Below, one piece after another: positions 48,857 to 57,518 of a stretch of 64,000 bases of DNA. Numbering within the stretch: position 1 is the stretch's first letter; every line of letters starts with the position of its first letter. The notes beneath the pieces are model-generated. The model had not been told where the DNA came from. It worked only from the letters and a program-made list of their open reading frames with translations, and searched no databases. Source of the DNA: Galbitalea sp036271795 (GTDB lineage: Bacteria; Actinomycetota; Actinomycetes; Actinomycetales; Microbacteriaceae); the NCBI GenBank assembly GCA_036271795.1, contig DATAZY010000005.1, positions 1 to 64,000 of the forward strand, in the 5' to 3' direction. Made by a program: the position numbers and the translations under genes.

Positions 48857-49845
48857 TGTCCGAGCCCGACGACAAGGCTCATCCGCGGGTCAGCAAGCGG
48901 GCTCGTCAGCGCGCCGATTTCGACGCCACCGTCGCCGATATCGAGGCGCAGGTGCGCGCTACCAATGCAAAGATCGAAGCCCAGGTTCGGGCGACGAACG
49001 CGATCATCGAGGAGCGCACCGGTCGCAACCTCGTGGCGGCCATCGCGATCGGCATCGTTTTCGGCGGCGCATTCATCTTCAGCCTGATCCTGCTCAAGTG
49101 GATCTTCATGATCTTTGCCGCGGTGATCATGGTGTTCCTGGCCCTCGAGCTCACGGCGGCATTCAGGGCCAGCGGGCGGAACGTGCCGCGGATCGCATCC
49201 GCCATCGCCGCAGCGGCCGTGATCGTCGCGTCCTTCTACTGGCAGAGCCGGGGGCAGTGGCTGATCCTGCTCGCGGGCATGGCGTTCGTCTCGATCTGGC
49301 GACTGTTCGAGGCGATCATCCCGTCCAGGCGCAAGCCGGCCGGCGAACTGGGCATAGACCTTCTCGGCGGCCTGTTCATCCAGGCCTATGCGATTTTCCT
49401 CGGCAGTTTCACCGTTCTTCTGGCCTCCTACAACAACGGCCAGTGGTGGGTGCTCAGCGTGCTCATCGTGGTGGTGTCGACTGACACCGGCGCCTACGTC
49501 ACCGGCCTGCTGCTCGGTCGCCACAAGATGGCGCCGCGCATCAGCCCCAAGAAGACCTGGGAGGGTTTCGCTGGATCCATCGTCGCGGCCCAGATCGGGA
49601 GCTTCCTGGTGGCGTGGCTGCTTCTGCACATCTCGGTGCTCGACGGGGTGATTTTCGGCCTCGCAATTGCCCTGACGGCGACCGTGGGCGACCTGGTCGA
49701 GTCACTCATCAAGCGCGATCTCGGCATCAAGGACATCAGCAACTGGCTGCCCGGACACGGCGGATTCCTCGACCGGCTGGACTCCGTCCTTCCGTCTGCC
49801 GCAGTCGGGTATGCGCTATTTCTCATTTTCCATGGGGCAAGATAG
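48856..49845 (+). CDS. cdsA: phosphatidate cytidylyltransferase (CDP-diacylglycerol synthase)
   Basis: CdsA makes CDP-diacylglycerol, precursor of all phospholipids, in the cytoplasmic membrane. The 329-residue protein has about eight membrane helices from residue 58 on and the family signature ISPKKTWEGFAGSI and GDLVESLIKRDLGIKDISNW followed by LPGHGGFLDRLDS. The N-terminal 55 residues are polar and contain a short tandem repeat (AQVRATNAKIE, AQVRATNAIIE), likely a helical coiled segment. ATG at 48856 overlaps the frr stop. Confidence 0.95.
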   Translation: MSEPDDKAHPRVSKRARQRADFDATVADIEAQVRATNAKIEAQVRATNAIIEERTGRNLVAAIAIGIVFGGAFIFSLILLKWIFMIFAAVIMVFLALELTAAFRASGRNVPRIASAIAAAAVIVASFYWQSRGQWLILLAGMAFVSIWRLFEAIIPSRRKPAGELGIDLLGGLFIQAYAIFLGSFTVLLASYNNGQWWVLSVLIVVVSTDTGAYVTGLLLGRHKMAPRISPKKTWEGFAGSIVAAQIGSFLVAWLLLHISVLDGVIFGLAIALTATVGDLVESLIKRDLGIKDISNWLPGHGGFLDRLDSVLPSAAVGYALFLIFHGAR

Positions 49846-49849
49846 TCCA

Positions 49850-50401
49850 GTGAGCACAACATTCCCCAGGACCAAAAAGTCCAAACCGGGTTACTCGGTG
49901 GACGAGGTTGAGGACTTTCTCGAGGAGGCGCGTCGCGCGTACGCCGCCGACCGATCCGCGCCAACCGTCGTCAGCGCTGATTCGATCCGTCGCACCGCAT
50001 TCGACATGGAGAAGGGCGGATACTCGGTCATCCACGTTGACGCGGCCCTCGAGCGTCTCGAGGATGCCTTCGCCGCCCGCGAGAAGGACCGCGCGTTCGC
50101 CGAGGTAGGCGACCAGGCCTGGTTCGGGAAGGCCCGTGCGACGGCGCAGGAAGCCCTCGATCGCCTCGACCGTCCGTGGGGCCACAAGTTCAAGCGCGTG
50201 AGCGGGATGAGTCTCGGCTACCACCCGCGCGACGTCGACGAATTCGGCGAACAGCTGATGGCATATTTCCAGGACGGCAAGCCGATGAGCGTCGACGAGG
50301 TGCGTACCGTCGCGTTCCGAACGCGCCGCGGCGGTTACAACGAGGTCCAGGTCGACCTCTTCCTTGACGCCATAATTGGTGTCATGCTCGCCGTTCGCTG
50401 A
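49850..50401 (+). CDS. DivIVA-like (DivI1A-domain) protein with four modules
   Basis: The 183-residue protein (GTG 49850) has four copies of the DivIVA N-terminal motif: GYSVDEVEDFLEEA (from 14), GGYSVIHVDAALERL (57), LGYHPRDVDEFGEQL (123) and GGYNEVQVDLFLDAI (162). They form two similar halves. The DivI1A-type family with such repeats is known in actinobacteria (TIGR03543/03544), function unknown. DivIVA motifs bind curved membrane or septa; without a long coiled coil this protein could be an adaptor. It follows cdsA by four bases, hence in its operon. Confidence 0.82.
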   Translation: MSTTFPRTKKSKPGYSVDEVEDFLEEARRAYAADRSAPTVVSADSIRRTAFDMEKGGYSVIHVDAALERLEDAFAAREKDRAFAEVGDQAWFGKARATAQEALDRLDRPWGHKFKRVSGMSLGYHPRDVDEFGEQLMAYFQDGKPMSVDEVRTVAFRTRRGGYNEVQVDLFLDAIIGVMLAVR

Positions 50402-50437
50402 ACCGGCTAATTCCCCGGTTTTCAAAAACCCCTGCAC

Positions 50438-50443
50438 TAAAAT
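50438..50443 (+). promoter_or_regulatory. -10 (TAAAAT) of the transglycosylase gene
   Basis: TAAAAT lies nine bases before the GTG at 50453; no ribosome site is seen, so a leaderless or near-leaderless transcript is likely. Confidence 0.5.
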
Positions 50444-50452
50444 CAGGTCACT

Positions 50453-51070
50453 GTGAGCACGCATTCGCCGATTGCACTGCTCGAGGACCGGTTTGCCGCG
50501 GTTACTCGGCGCAATAGTCGACGACTTCTGCCCGCGCGGTGGAAGATTCCGATCTACGCCTTCGTGCTCGCGTTCGCGATCGTTCTCGTCATGATCATTG
50601 ACCCGTATTCCGGCGAGTTTGCCGACGCGAACACGGCGCCCAATCACTGGGCCGAGACGACGGGGCAGTCGATCTCGATCGAGGGCGGATCCTCGGGCAC
50701 GATCACCCGCGACGCGTTCGGTGCGCGCTCCGCTCCGCGACCGGCAACCGCGGTTGCGGGAATCCCGTCGCCGGGATCCGCGCAGGCCATCGCGCTGGGC
50801 ATCCTGACCGCAGAAGGCATGGGCAATGACCAGTACAGCTGTCTCGTCTCGCTGTGGAATCGCGAGTCGCACTGGCGCGTGGATGCCGAGAATCCGGACG
50901 GTGCCTACGGCATCCCCCAGGCGCTGCCCGGCAGCAAGATGTCGTCTGCTGGGCCGGACTGGCAGACCAACGCGACGACCCAGATCATGTGGGGGCTCGG
51001 CTACATCAAAGCCCGCTACGGGACACCGTGTGGCGCGTGGGCCCATTCTCAGGCCACCGGCTGGTACTAG
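50453..51070 (+). CDS. transglycosylase SLT-like/Rpf-related cell-wall protein
   Basis: The 205-residue protein has a basic cytoplasmic N-terminus, one membrane helix (about 32-50), a Ser/Gly-rich linker and a C-terminal lysozyme-like domain (about 115-205): SLWNRESHWRVDAENPDGAY with the catalytic Glu138, GIPQALPGSKMSSAGPDW, WGLGYIKARYGTPCGAWAHS and final WY. This domain is common in actinobacterial secreted lytic transglycosylases; here it would be anchored at the outer membrane face and act on peptidoglycan. No LysM or other wall-binding domain is present. Confidence 0.9.
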   Translation: MSTHSPIALLEDRFAAVTRRNSRRLLPARWKIPIYAFVLAFAIVLVMIIDPYSGEFADANTAPNHWAETTGQSISIEGGSSGTITRDAFGARSAPRPATAVAGIPSPGSAQAIALGILTAEGMGNDQYSCLVSLWNRESHWRVDAENPDGAYGIPQALPGSKMSSAGPDWQTNATTQIMWGLGYIKARYGTPCGAWAHSQATGWY

Positions 51071-51076
51071 CCCATT

Positions 51077-51082
51077 TAGGCT
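51077..51082 (+). promoter_or_regulatory. leaderless promoter -10 (TAGGCT)
   Basis: TAGGCT ends six bases before the ATG at 51089; no ribosome site between. Confidence 0.55.
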
Positions 51083-51088
51083 TGGCCC

Positions 51089-52837
51089 ATGGAGTGGGCC
51101 CTGTTCGGAGTGGTCGCGATCGTGTCGATTGTCGCGGCGGGTGTCTTCGCGAACAAGCTCGGCATCGCGGCACCCCTCGTCCTGATCCTGCTCGGCGTCG
51201 GGTTTAGCTTCATTCCGGGAGCACCAACGACCGTGCCGCCGCAGGTCGTCCTCGAAGGGCTGCTGCCGCCCATCCTGTACGCATCCGCGGTCAACGTGCC
51301 GGTCATGGACTTCAAGCGAAACTTCAGCAGCATCTTCGGTTTGAGTGTCCTCCTCGTGATCGTCTCGGCGTTTGTGACCGGCTGGCTGCTGTTCATGCTG
51401 TTTCCGAAGCTGTCGCTCGCCGAGGGGGTCGCGATCGGCGCCGTGATCAGCCCAACGGATGCCGTGGCCGCGACGGCGATCGGCAAGCGCCTGGGACTTC
51501 CGCCGCGACTTGTCACAATCCTCGAGGGTGAGGGACTGGTCAACGACGCGACCGCCCTCGTGCTCCTGCGATCGGCGATCGCGGCCGTCGCATCCACCGT
51601 CACGTTCTGGGGCGCCGTCGGCGACTTCGCCTACGCGGTCATCGTCGCCGTCGTGATCGGCTTCATCGTTGGAATCGTCACCGTTTTCCTTCGGTCGAAG
51701 TTTCACGATTCGATCCTCGACACGGCGACCTCGTTTGCCATCCCGTTCCTCGCCTTCATCCCCGCGGAAGCCCTCAACGGCAGTGGTGTGATCGCGGTCG
51801 TCGTCGCGGGGCTCTACTCGGGTCACGCGGCGGCACGCCGATTCTCACCGCAGGCCCGAATATCGGAGCGCCTCAACTGGCGCACCCTACAGTTCGTGCT
51901 CGAGAACGGCGTCTTCCTGCTGATGGGCCTCGAAATCTCCAAGCTGGCCGCCAATGTGCAGTCGAGCGCGACGATCGAAGAGCCGGGCGTTTTCGGGTCT
52001 GTCCTGCTCGCGCTCGTGGCTGCAGCCGTGCTCCTCGCGGTTCGGGTCGTGTTCGTCCCTCCACTGCTGATCTTCGTTCGGGCAGGCAGAAATGCCGCGG
52101 AGAGGCAGCAGTCGCGCTTCCGAGAGCGACTCGACCAACTGGTCGCCATGGCGACCCTGTCGCCGCGAATGGAGCGTCGCACCCAGCAGGCGGAGAAGAG
52201 CTTCACCCAGCGCGAGAACGAGATCGAGCAGTCCAAGGCAGAAGAGTTCGGCTGGCGCGGCGCCGTCGTGCTCAGTTGGTCGGGGATGCGCGGGGTCGTG
52301 ACTCTCGCTGCCGCCCAGTCGCTGCCGCTCACCTTCCACTACCGTGCCCAGCTCATCCTGATCGCCTTCACCGTCGCGATCGTGACGCTGCTGCTGCAGG
52401 GCGGGACTCTGCCGCTCGTGATCCGGCTCACGAGAATCCAGGGCAATGATCGGGTGGCCGATCGCCGGCAACTCGCCACCCTGCTCGAGGAGATGAGCAA
52501 CACGGGCGTCGGTGTACTCGACAACCCGCAGCTCACACTGCCCGACGGGCAGGCGATCAGTCCGGATGTGATCGAACGGGTGCGTGCGGATTCCCTGCTG
52601 ATCGCACAGTCCGCGTGGGAACGCGCCAACTTCGGCTCGGAGCTGGATGGTCTCGCGCAATCTCCGCAACGCCAGTACCGCGAGTTGCGCCGCGAAGTCC
52701 TGCAGGCGGAGCGTGAGGCGCTGCTCGAAGCCCGGAACAGCGGCGCCTACGCGTCACGCATCCTGAGCCGAGCGCAATCGATGCTCGACTTCGAGGAGAC
52801 CCGCCTGGAGGCGATCGACAATCCCAATGGACTGTGA
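51089..52837 (+). CDS. Na+/H+ antiporter, CPA1 family
   Basis: The 582-residue protein has about twelve helices in the first 430 residues: FIPGAPTTVPPQVVLEGLLP (near 45), the functional AVISPTDAVAATAIGKRLGL motif, and EGEGLVNDATALVLLRSA with the Asn-Asp pair. RGAVVLSWSGMRGVVTLAAA begins a late helix. The cytoplasmic C-terminal 150 residues are polar and helical. It exchanges Na+ (or K+) for protons for pH and salt homeostasis. Monocistronic, leaderless. Confidence 0.93.
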   Translation: MEWALFGVVAIVSIVAAGVFANKLGIAAPLVLILLGVGFSFIPGAPTTVPPQVVLEGLLPPILYASAVNVPVMDFKRNFSSIFGLSVLLVIVSAFVTGWLLFMLFPKLSLAEGVAIGAVISPTDAVAATAIGKRLGLPPRLVTILEGEGLVNDATALVLLRSAIAAVASTVTFWGAVGDFAYAVIVAVVIGFIVGIVTVFLRSKFHDSILDTATSFAIPFLAFIPAEALNGSGVIAVVVAGLYSGHAAARRFSPQARISERLNWRTLQFVLENGVFLLMGLEISKLAANVQSSATIEEPGVFGSVLLALVAAAVLLAVRVVFVPPLLIFVRAGRNAAERQQSRFRERLDQLVAMATLSPRMERRTQQAEKSFTQRENEIEQSKAEEFGWRGAVVLSWSGMRGVVTLAAAQSLPLTFHYRAQLILIAFTVAIVTLLLQGGTLPLVIRLTRIQGNDRVADRRQLATLLEEMSNTGVGVLDNPQLTLPDGQAISPDVIERVRADSLLIAQSAWERANFGSELDGLAQSPQRQYRELRREVLQAEREALLEARNSGAYASRILSRAQSMLDFEETRLEAIDNPNGL

Positions 52838-52866
52838 CGAGGGGCGGGGCCCGACGCGGTCCGGCT

Positions 52867-52872
52867 TAGGCT
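52867..52872 (+). promoter_or_regulatory. leaderless promoter -10 (TAGGCT)
   Basis: TAGGCT ends six bases before the ATG at 52879; it would drive the zinc-finger-like gene and the hydrolase gene coupled to it. Confidence 0.55.
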
Positions 52873-52878
52873 GGAGTC

Positions 52879-53178
52879 ATGCCTCGTTCGAATCGTCCCC
52901 GCGGGCGGCGTTCTGGCGATGACGACGGCGAGGTAGATCTCAGCCGCGCCCTGATCGGTCGCCTCTCGACCGAGGTCAAGCGCGACGGGGTATGGAATGT
53001 CCAACCCCTCGCCGCTGCGTCCGCGACCAAGTTCTATGTCTGCCCCGGCTGCGGCCTCGACATCGCTCCCGGCATCGCACACACGGTCACCTGGCGCGCC
53101 GACGGCATCATGGGTGACGCCGGCGATCTCGCTGAGCGCCGCCACTGGCACCTGCATTGTTGGAGGATCAAGGCGTGA
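52879..53178 (+). CDS. small zinc-ribbon-like protein, function unknown
   Basis: The 99-residue protein begins with a basic RGRR segment and an acidic GDDDGEVDLSRALIG, then has VCPGCGLDIAPGIAH, followed by RRHWHLHCWRIKA. The CxxC with the downstream His/Cys (HLHC) makes a probable zinc site of treble-clef or ribbon type. Actinobacterial homologues are often annotated as ATP/GTP-binding, with no motif here to support this. Its stop overlaps the hydrolase GTG by four bases, so the two are coupled. Confidence 0.8.
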   Translation: MPRSNRPRGRRSGDDDGEVDLSRALIGRLSTEVKRDGVWNVQPLAAASATKFYVCPGCGLDIAPGIAHTVTWRADGIMGDAGDLAERRHWHLHCWRIKA

Positions 53179-53900
53179 GCGAGATCGAGATTCGCGGTGG
53201 CGTTGAGCTTCCGGCCATCCGCTCAGAGATCGAACTGCACACGGATGACGGCTTCACCCTTGTCGGTGAACTCGCGCTGCCAGAGTCGGTCGCCCCGGTC
53301 GCGACTCTGGTTTGCCTGCACCCGCTTCCCACCGGCGGCGGGTTTATGGACTCGCACATCCTGCGTAAGGCTGCAGCCCGGCTTCCGGCGCTCGCTAACC
53401 TTGCGGTACTGCGGTTCAACTTCCGTGGTGTGAGCTCGCCCCGAGGAACGTCTGAGGGCAGCTTCGGCGACGGCGTTCTCGAAGAGAAGGACCTCGCCGC
53501 GGCCATGGCATTCGTCGGGGAGCGCGGTCTGCCGCATCCGTGGCTCCTGGGCTGGTCGTTCGGGACCGAGGTCGCGGTGCGCTTCGGGCTGCAGTTTCCG
53601 ATCGATGGCGCCATCCTGCTGTCGCCGCCGCTGAAGCGCGCAACGGACGCCGAAGTCGCCGCGTGGGCAGGCAGCGGCAAGCGGCTGGTTGCGATCATCC
53701 CCGAACTGGATGACTACCTGCGGCCCGCCGAGGCCCGTGAGCGGTTTGCGATCGTGCCGGAGACCGACCTCGTGGCCGTCGAAAGCGGCAAGCACCTGTG
53801 GGTGGGCGAGCATCAGACGGCACGCGTCCTGAACGAGATCGTGGCGCGGGTCAACCCGTCGAGGGTACCGCTGCCGACGATATATCCCGGGGTGGAGTAG
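53175..53900 (+). CDS. alpha/beta hydrolase
   Basis: The 241-residue protein has the alpha/beta hydrolase fold: LVCLHPLPTGGGFMDSHILR after the first strands (oxyanion HP motif), RFNFRGVSSPRGTSEGSFGD, the nucleophile elbow LLGWSFGTEVAVR (G-x-S-x-G with Ser), the acid region near IPELDDYLRPAEA and a late His in ESGKHLWVGEH. It resembles the small dienelactone hydrolase-like/YheT-like group. The substrate is unknown. GTG at 53175 overlaps the stop of the upstream gene. Confidence 0.85.
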   Translation: MSEIEIRGGVELPAIRSEIELHTDDGFTLVGELALPESVAPVATLVCLHPLPTGGGFMDSHILRKAAARLPALANLAVLRFNFRGVSSPRGTSEGSFGDGVLEEKDLAAAMAFVGERGLPHPWLLGWSFGTEVAVRFGLQFPIDGAILLSPPLKRATDAEVAAWAGSGKRLVAIIPELDDYLRPAEARERFAIVPETDLVAVESGKHLWVGEHQTARVLNEIVARVNPSRVPLPTIYPGVE

Positions 53901-54058
53901 GCAGATCAGCACGGATCGGGACGCCCACCGTCGCCATGGCGTCAGACCCGAGCATTCCGTGGGCTGCCTTTTCGCTCAGCAGGAGAAATTCGGAGTGTGA
54001 CCCGTTGGACGAATTCGGCCATTCCTCGTCCGCCGATGACCCGCAACGAGTTCAGTTC

Positions 54059-55156
54059 CTAGAGCGCGTTCTGCCTCGGGATGACCACCTGCTTGATGAT
54101 CAGCAGGATGGCGGCCGCGACCGGGATCGCTACGAGCGCCCCAAGAACACCCAGTAGCGTGCCACCAGCAAGGGCCGCGATCACGACCACGACGCCGGGG
54201 ACCTGCACGGCGGTCTTCATGATGCGCGGGCTGATGATGTATGCCTCGACGCCCATGTAGACGAGGTAGTAACCCGCCACCCAGAACACGGTCGGGGTGC
54301 CATTGAACGCCCAGACCAGCAACACGATGATCGTCGAGGCGCTGATTGTTCCAACGAGAGGGATGAGCGACCCGATCAGGGCGATGATCGCGAGTAGCAC
54401 GGCGTACTTTGGGCCGATGCCGAAGATGGGGAACACCAGTTGCAGGAATATAAACGACAGGATGCCGTTCACGAGACCGAGCGCGCCCTGCCCCATGACG
54501 TACTTGCCAACCGATTCTGTGATCTGTTCGGCGATGTCGATGAAACCGGGACGACGCGACGCCGGAACCAATTGATAGAGCCCGCGCTTGATGCTGCCAA
54601 GGGATGCGACGAAATAGAGGGTGAGGATGAACACGATGACGACGCCGCCGACCGCAGAAGCGACGCCGAGCCCGGTCGAGATGATGCCACCGCCGATGGT
54701 TCCCACGTCGAGGCTGCTAACGAAATCGTTGAACTGCTTCTCTACCGCTGGAACATTCAGCCAGGTGAAATTGTGTTGGACGTCGGACCAGAACTCACCC
54801 TTCGTAATCGAATTGAAGACCCCCTGCATCGACTTGATACCGGTCGACACCTGCGCGATCACGACCGGGATGATGGCGAAGATGAGCCCGACGAACGCTC
54901 CGAGAAGGGCGACCAACACCGTGAGGATGGCCGTCCAGCGCGGCCAGCCGTGCTTCGCCAGGAAGGAGACGAGCGGGTCGATGCCGAGCGCGAGGAACAG
55001 CGCCGCGCCGACATAGGTGAGCACCGTCGCGAGCGAGCCGATGGCCGAGCCGATGGCGATCGCAACGATGACTCCGAGTCCGCCGAAGAGGCCGAGGCGA
55101 AATGAGTTCTGGATCTTCACGTGCGGCGCCTCTCGGTCGGGCTGGCGGCCCGTCAC
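54059..55156 (-). CDS. AI-2E family transporter
   Basis: The 365-residue protein has about eight helices: a short N-terminal pair, a large soluble loop (about 110-155) with VFNSITKGEFWSDVQHNF, then DIAEQITESVGKYVMGQGALG and the family motif IGSLIPLVGTI, ending with GVLGALVAIPVAAAILLIIK. AI-2E proteins act as Na+/H+-type antiporters or exporters; the AI-2 assignment is based on E. coli TqsA only. GTG at 55156 starts 12 bases after the stop of the coiled-coil gene and both run on the minus strand, so they likely form an operon. The 53901-54058 gap shows no gene. Confidence 0.9.
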   Translation of the reverse strand: MTGRQPDREAPHVKIQNSFRLGLFGGLGVIVAIAIGSAIGSLATVLTYVGAALFLALGIDPLVSFLAKHGWPRWTAILTVLVALLGAFVGLIFAIIPVVIAQVSTGIKSMQGVFNSITKGEFWSDVQHNFTWLNVPAVEKQFNDFVSSLDVGTIGGGIISTGLGVASAVGGVVIVFILTLYFVASLGSIKRGLYQLVPASRRPGFIDIAEQITESVGKYVMGQGALGLVNGILSFIFLQLVFPIFGIGPKYAVLLAIIALIGSLIPLVGTISASTIIVLLVWAFNGTPTVFWVAGYYLVYMGVEAYIISPRIMKTAVQVPGVVVVIAALAGGTLLGVLGALVAIPVAAAILLIIKQVVIPRQNAL

Positions 55157-55168
55157 GTGTCTGACGGA

Positions 55169-57352
55169 TCAGTCCTGGCTGGAAACCTTTTCTGCCTGAG
55201 ACAATACCCCGCGCAGGGACTCGAAGTATCCCGCCACGGCCTCGCGCTCGATGCGAATTTGGGTGAGACGAGCTTCGGCATCCGCCACCAGGTCCGAGCT
55301 CTGCGTCTCCGCGTTGGCGATCAGTGTCTTCGAATAGTGCTCGGCGTCCGCGCGGAGCTTGGCCGCATCCTTGGTCGCGCTATCGTGGGCGACCTTAGCG
55401 GCCGCCCGCGTCTTGGCGTCGTATTCGTCGGCTTCTGTGCGCTTGTCTGCCGCCCGCTGCTGGGCCGCGGTGAGTTGAGCCTGCGCCTCATCCAGATACT
55501 TTTGCATCTGCGCGGATGCCTCCTGCTGCTTGGTGAGCGCATCCTTCTCGGCTTCGTCGCGACGTGTCTTCAGGTCGACCTCCAGGTCCAGCCTGGCCTG
55601 CTCGGCCTCGCGCGCGATGGTTGTGGATGACTCGTCGCTGTCGTGCGCGATCCGGGCTCGGACGGTCTCGCTTTCGTGTTCGACGGCGGCACGCTGGCGT
55701 GCGACATCCCGCGCCAGATCCTTGCGCGCCTTGTCGACGTCGTGGTTGAGCTTGGCTTTTGTTTCGGTCGTCTCGGCTTCGAGTGCGGCGTGGGCGATCG
55801 CGACTTCCGCCTCGAGGGTTGAGCGAGCTTCCGCAGTCTCGGCGGCGATCGCGGCGCGGGCGGTGGCGGTCTCGGACTCGACGGCGGCACGGGCCTCAGC
55901 GCTCTCGGATGCAATCGCAGCGTCGCTCGCGGCCTTCGCCGCATCGATGCTCGCCTTCGCCTCCGCCGTGGACTTCTCGAGGTGCGTACGAGCCGCGGCG
56001 GTGTCTTTCGTGAGCTTGGCGCGCGCGGCCTTGACGTCGGTGTCGAGGGCGGCGCGGCGAGTGGCGATCTCGTTCTCGAGCTCGGCGGTGCGGGAGCTGA
56101 TCTCCTGCTCGAGAGCGGCTGTCCTGGCGGCGATGTCCTGGTCGGCGGCCGCGGTTCTGGTCGCGATGTCCTGGTCGGCGGCCGCCGTTCTGGACTCGAT
56201 GCCCTGGTCGGCCGCGGCGGTCCTGGTCGCGATCTCGTTTTCGAGTGCGGCCGTGCGTGAAGAGACCTCCTGCTGGAGTGCCTTGGTTCGGGTGGCCACA
56301 GTCCGGTCGAGCTCTGCGGTGCGCGACGAAATTTCCTGCTCGAGGATGGCCGTGCGCGACGCGATGTCGTTGTCGAGCTCGGCGCGGCGGGAAGTGATCT
56401 CATTCTCGAGCGCGGCACGCTGCGCCGCCGTCTCGTTCTCGAGCGCGGCGCGCGCCGTGGCGGTGTCGTTCTCCAGCGCTGCGCGAGCTTTCGTGGTGTC
56501 GTTCTCGAGCGCGGCACGTTGCGCCGCCGTCTCGTTCGCGAGCTCCGTGTGAGCCTTTGCCGTTTCCTGAGCCAGCTCGGCACGACCAGTCGTGAGTTCC
56601 CGCTCGAGGTCCGTGCGGCCCTGCTCGATGTCGCGCGCAAGATCTGCCCGCAGCTTGGTGTTCTGTGCCTCGAACTCCGCGCGTGCTTTCTCGGTATCCC
56701 GCGCGAGCACGGCAGCAGCTTCGCGGGCATCCTCGGATTCGCGCACCGCGACGGCCTTGAGTTCCGCGATCTCGCGCTCGCCCTGCGCGCGCTGGGCGGC
56801 GGCCTCGCGCTTGGTTGTTGCCCGTGCTTCTGCGGCCTCGGTGGCGACGGCTCCGCGAATCGCGGCGGCTTCGCGCATCGCGTCCTGGACGATGGACTCC
56901 GCATCCTCCTTGGCGTGCGCGATCAGTTCGTCGGCATCCTTGTTTGCGGCGGCGACGGTTCGCTCAGAGTAGGTGTTCGCGTCCGTGGTGACCTTATTGG
57001 CTGTGTCATTGGACTCCTGCACGAGCTTCTGTGCTTCGGACTGCACTTGGGCCCGGAGCTTCTCGGCATCGATGTCGGCCTGGCTGATGAGGCGCATCGA
57101 CTGCTCTTCCGCGACACGCAGCGTACTCTCGAGCTTCGTACCGAGACCCGCATAGGTCGGTGTACCGGTCTCGTCGAGCTCAGCCTGCAGGTCCTCGGCG
57201 ACCGCCGTGACACGCTTTATTTCCTTGGCGGCCTCTGCCCGTTCATGGTTGGCCTGAATCAGCTCGCGACGGAGATCCGCAATGGCGTGGTCGACCTCTT
57301 CCTTGCGATAGCCGCGAAGTTCGGTGCCAAAGTCTGTTGTCTCGCCAGCCAA
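55169..57352 (-). CDS. DivIVA-like N-terminus fused to a giant 11-residue-repeat coiled coil (Scy/FilP-like cytoskeletal protein)
   Basis: From TTG 57352, 727 residues. Residues about 1-40 carry a DivIVA-like motif (FGTELRGYRKEEVDHAIADL). Residues 224-608 are 35 unbroken hendecads (for example RAALENDTTKA, RTAALEQEISS-type units), which predict a right-handed 11/3 coiled coil; the flanks are ordinary heptad coil. It is almost free of Cys, Trp and Pro. The nearest known relatives by design are Scy and FilP of Streptomyces, which organise the cell pole; that function is inference. TTG is chosen because AAAGGGG lies seven bases upstream and TAAACT (57393-57388) precedes it; the ATG at 57418 is upstream of this -10. 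Confidence 0.85.
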   Translation of the reverse strand: MAGETTDFGTELRGYRKEEVDHAIADLRRELIQANHERAEAAKEIKRVTAVAEDLQAELDETGTPTYAGLGTKLESTLRVAEEQSMRLISQADIDAEKLRAQVQSEAQKLVQESNDTANKVTTDANTYSERTVAAANKDADELIAHAKEDAESIVQDAMREAAAIRGAVATEAAEARATTKREAAAQRAQGEREIAELKAVAVRESEDAREAAAVLARDTEKARAEFEAQNTKLRADLARDIEQGRTDLERELTTGRAELAQETAKAHTELANETAAQRAALENDTTKARAALENDTATARAALENETAAQRAALENEITSRRAELDNDIASRTAILEQEISSRTAELDRTVATRTKALQQEVSSRTAALENEIATRTAAADQGIESRTAAADQDIATRTAAADQDIAARTAALEQEISSRTAELENEIATRRAALDTDVKAARAKLTKDTAAARTHLEKSTAEAKASIDAAKAASDAAIASESAEARAAVESETATARAAIAAETAEARSTLEAEVAIAHAALEAETTETKAKLNHDVDKARKDLARDVARQRAAVEHESETVRARIAHDSDESSTTIAREAEQARLDLEVDLKTRRDEAEKDALTKQQEASAQMQKYLDEAQAQLTAAQQRAADKRTEADEYDAKTRAAAKVAHDSATKDAAKLRADAEHYSKTLIANAETQSSDLVADAEARLTQIRIEREAVAGYFESLRGVLSQAEKVSSQD
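55529..56683 (-). repeat. 35 tandem 33-bp coding units (hendecad array)
   Basis: This DNA encodes the uninterrupted 11-residue repeats of the coiled-coil gene; the units share R/T at position 1 and a small residue-hydrophobic-acidic pattern, and several neighbours are near-identical (for instance the three TAAADQ units, positions 400-432 of the longer frame). Such arrays expand and shrink by recombination, so copy number should vary between strains. Confidence 0.85.
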
Positions 57353-57387
57353 TTCAGGCCCCTTTCGCGAAATCCGTTTGCTTGTCG

Positions 57388-57393
57388 AGTTTA
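57388..57393 (-). promoter_or_regulatory. -10 (TAAACT) of the coiled-coil gene
   Basis: On the minus strand TAAACT lies about 35 bases before TTG 57352, giving a short leader that has AAAGGGG as ribosome site. TTGCTA at 57418-57413 could be a weak -35, with 19 bases between. Confidence 0.45.
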
Positions 57394-57476
57394 GCGAGCG
57401 ACCGTGAACGACTAGCAAACGCAGGTTGTCAGGGGATTCCCAGACGCCCAGTTAGGCGGGCGCAAGGCGCATCCGC

Positions 57477-57482
57477 TAGCCT
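57477..57482 (+). promoter_or_regulatory. -10 (TAGCCT) of the membrane-lipoprotein gene
   Basis: TAGCCT would start transcription near 57489 and yields a leader of about 175 bases in front of GTG 57666. Nearly all of that leader can fold (see the structure at 57519-57621). Confidence 0.4.
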
Positions 57483-57518
57483 TGGATGTCTTTGTTGTTG
57501 CCGTCTGCGGTGGGTTTA

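Noticed and set aside
53901..54058. Gene or RNA in the gap after the alpha/beta hydrolase
   Set aside because: No sustained frame, promoter or stem found; treated as intergenic.
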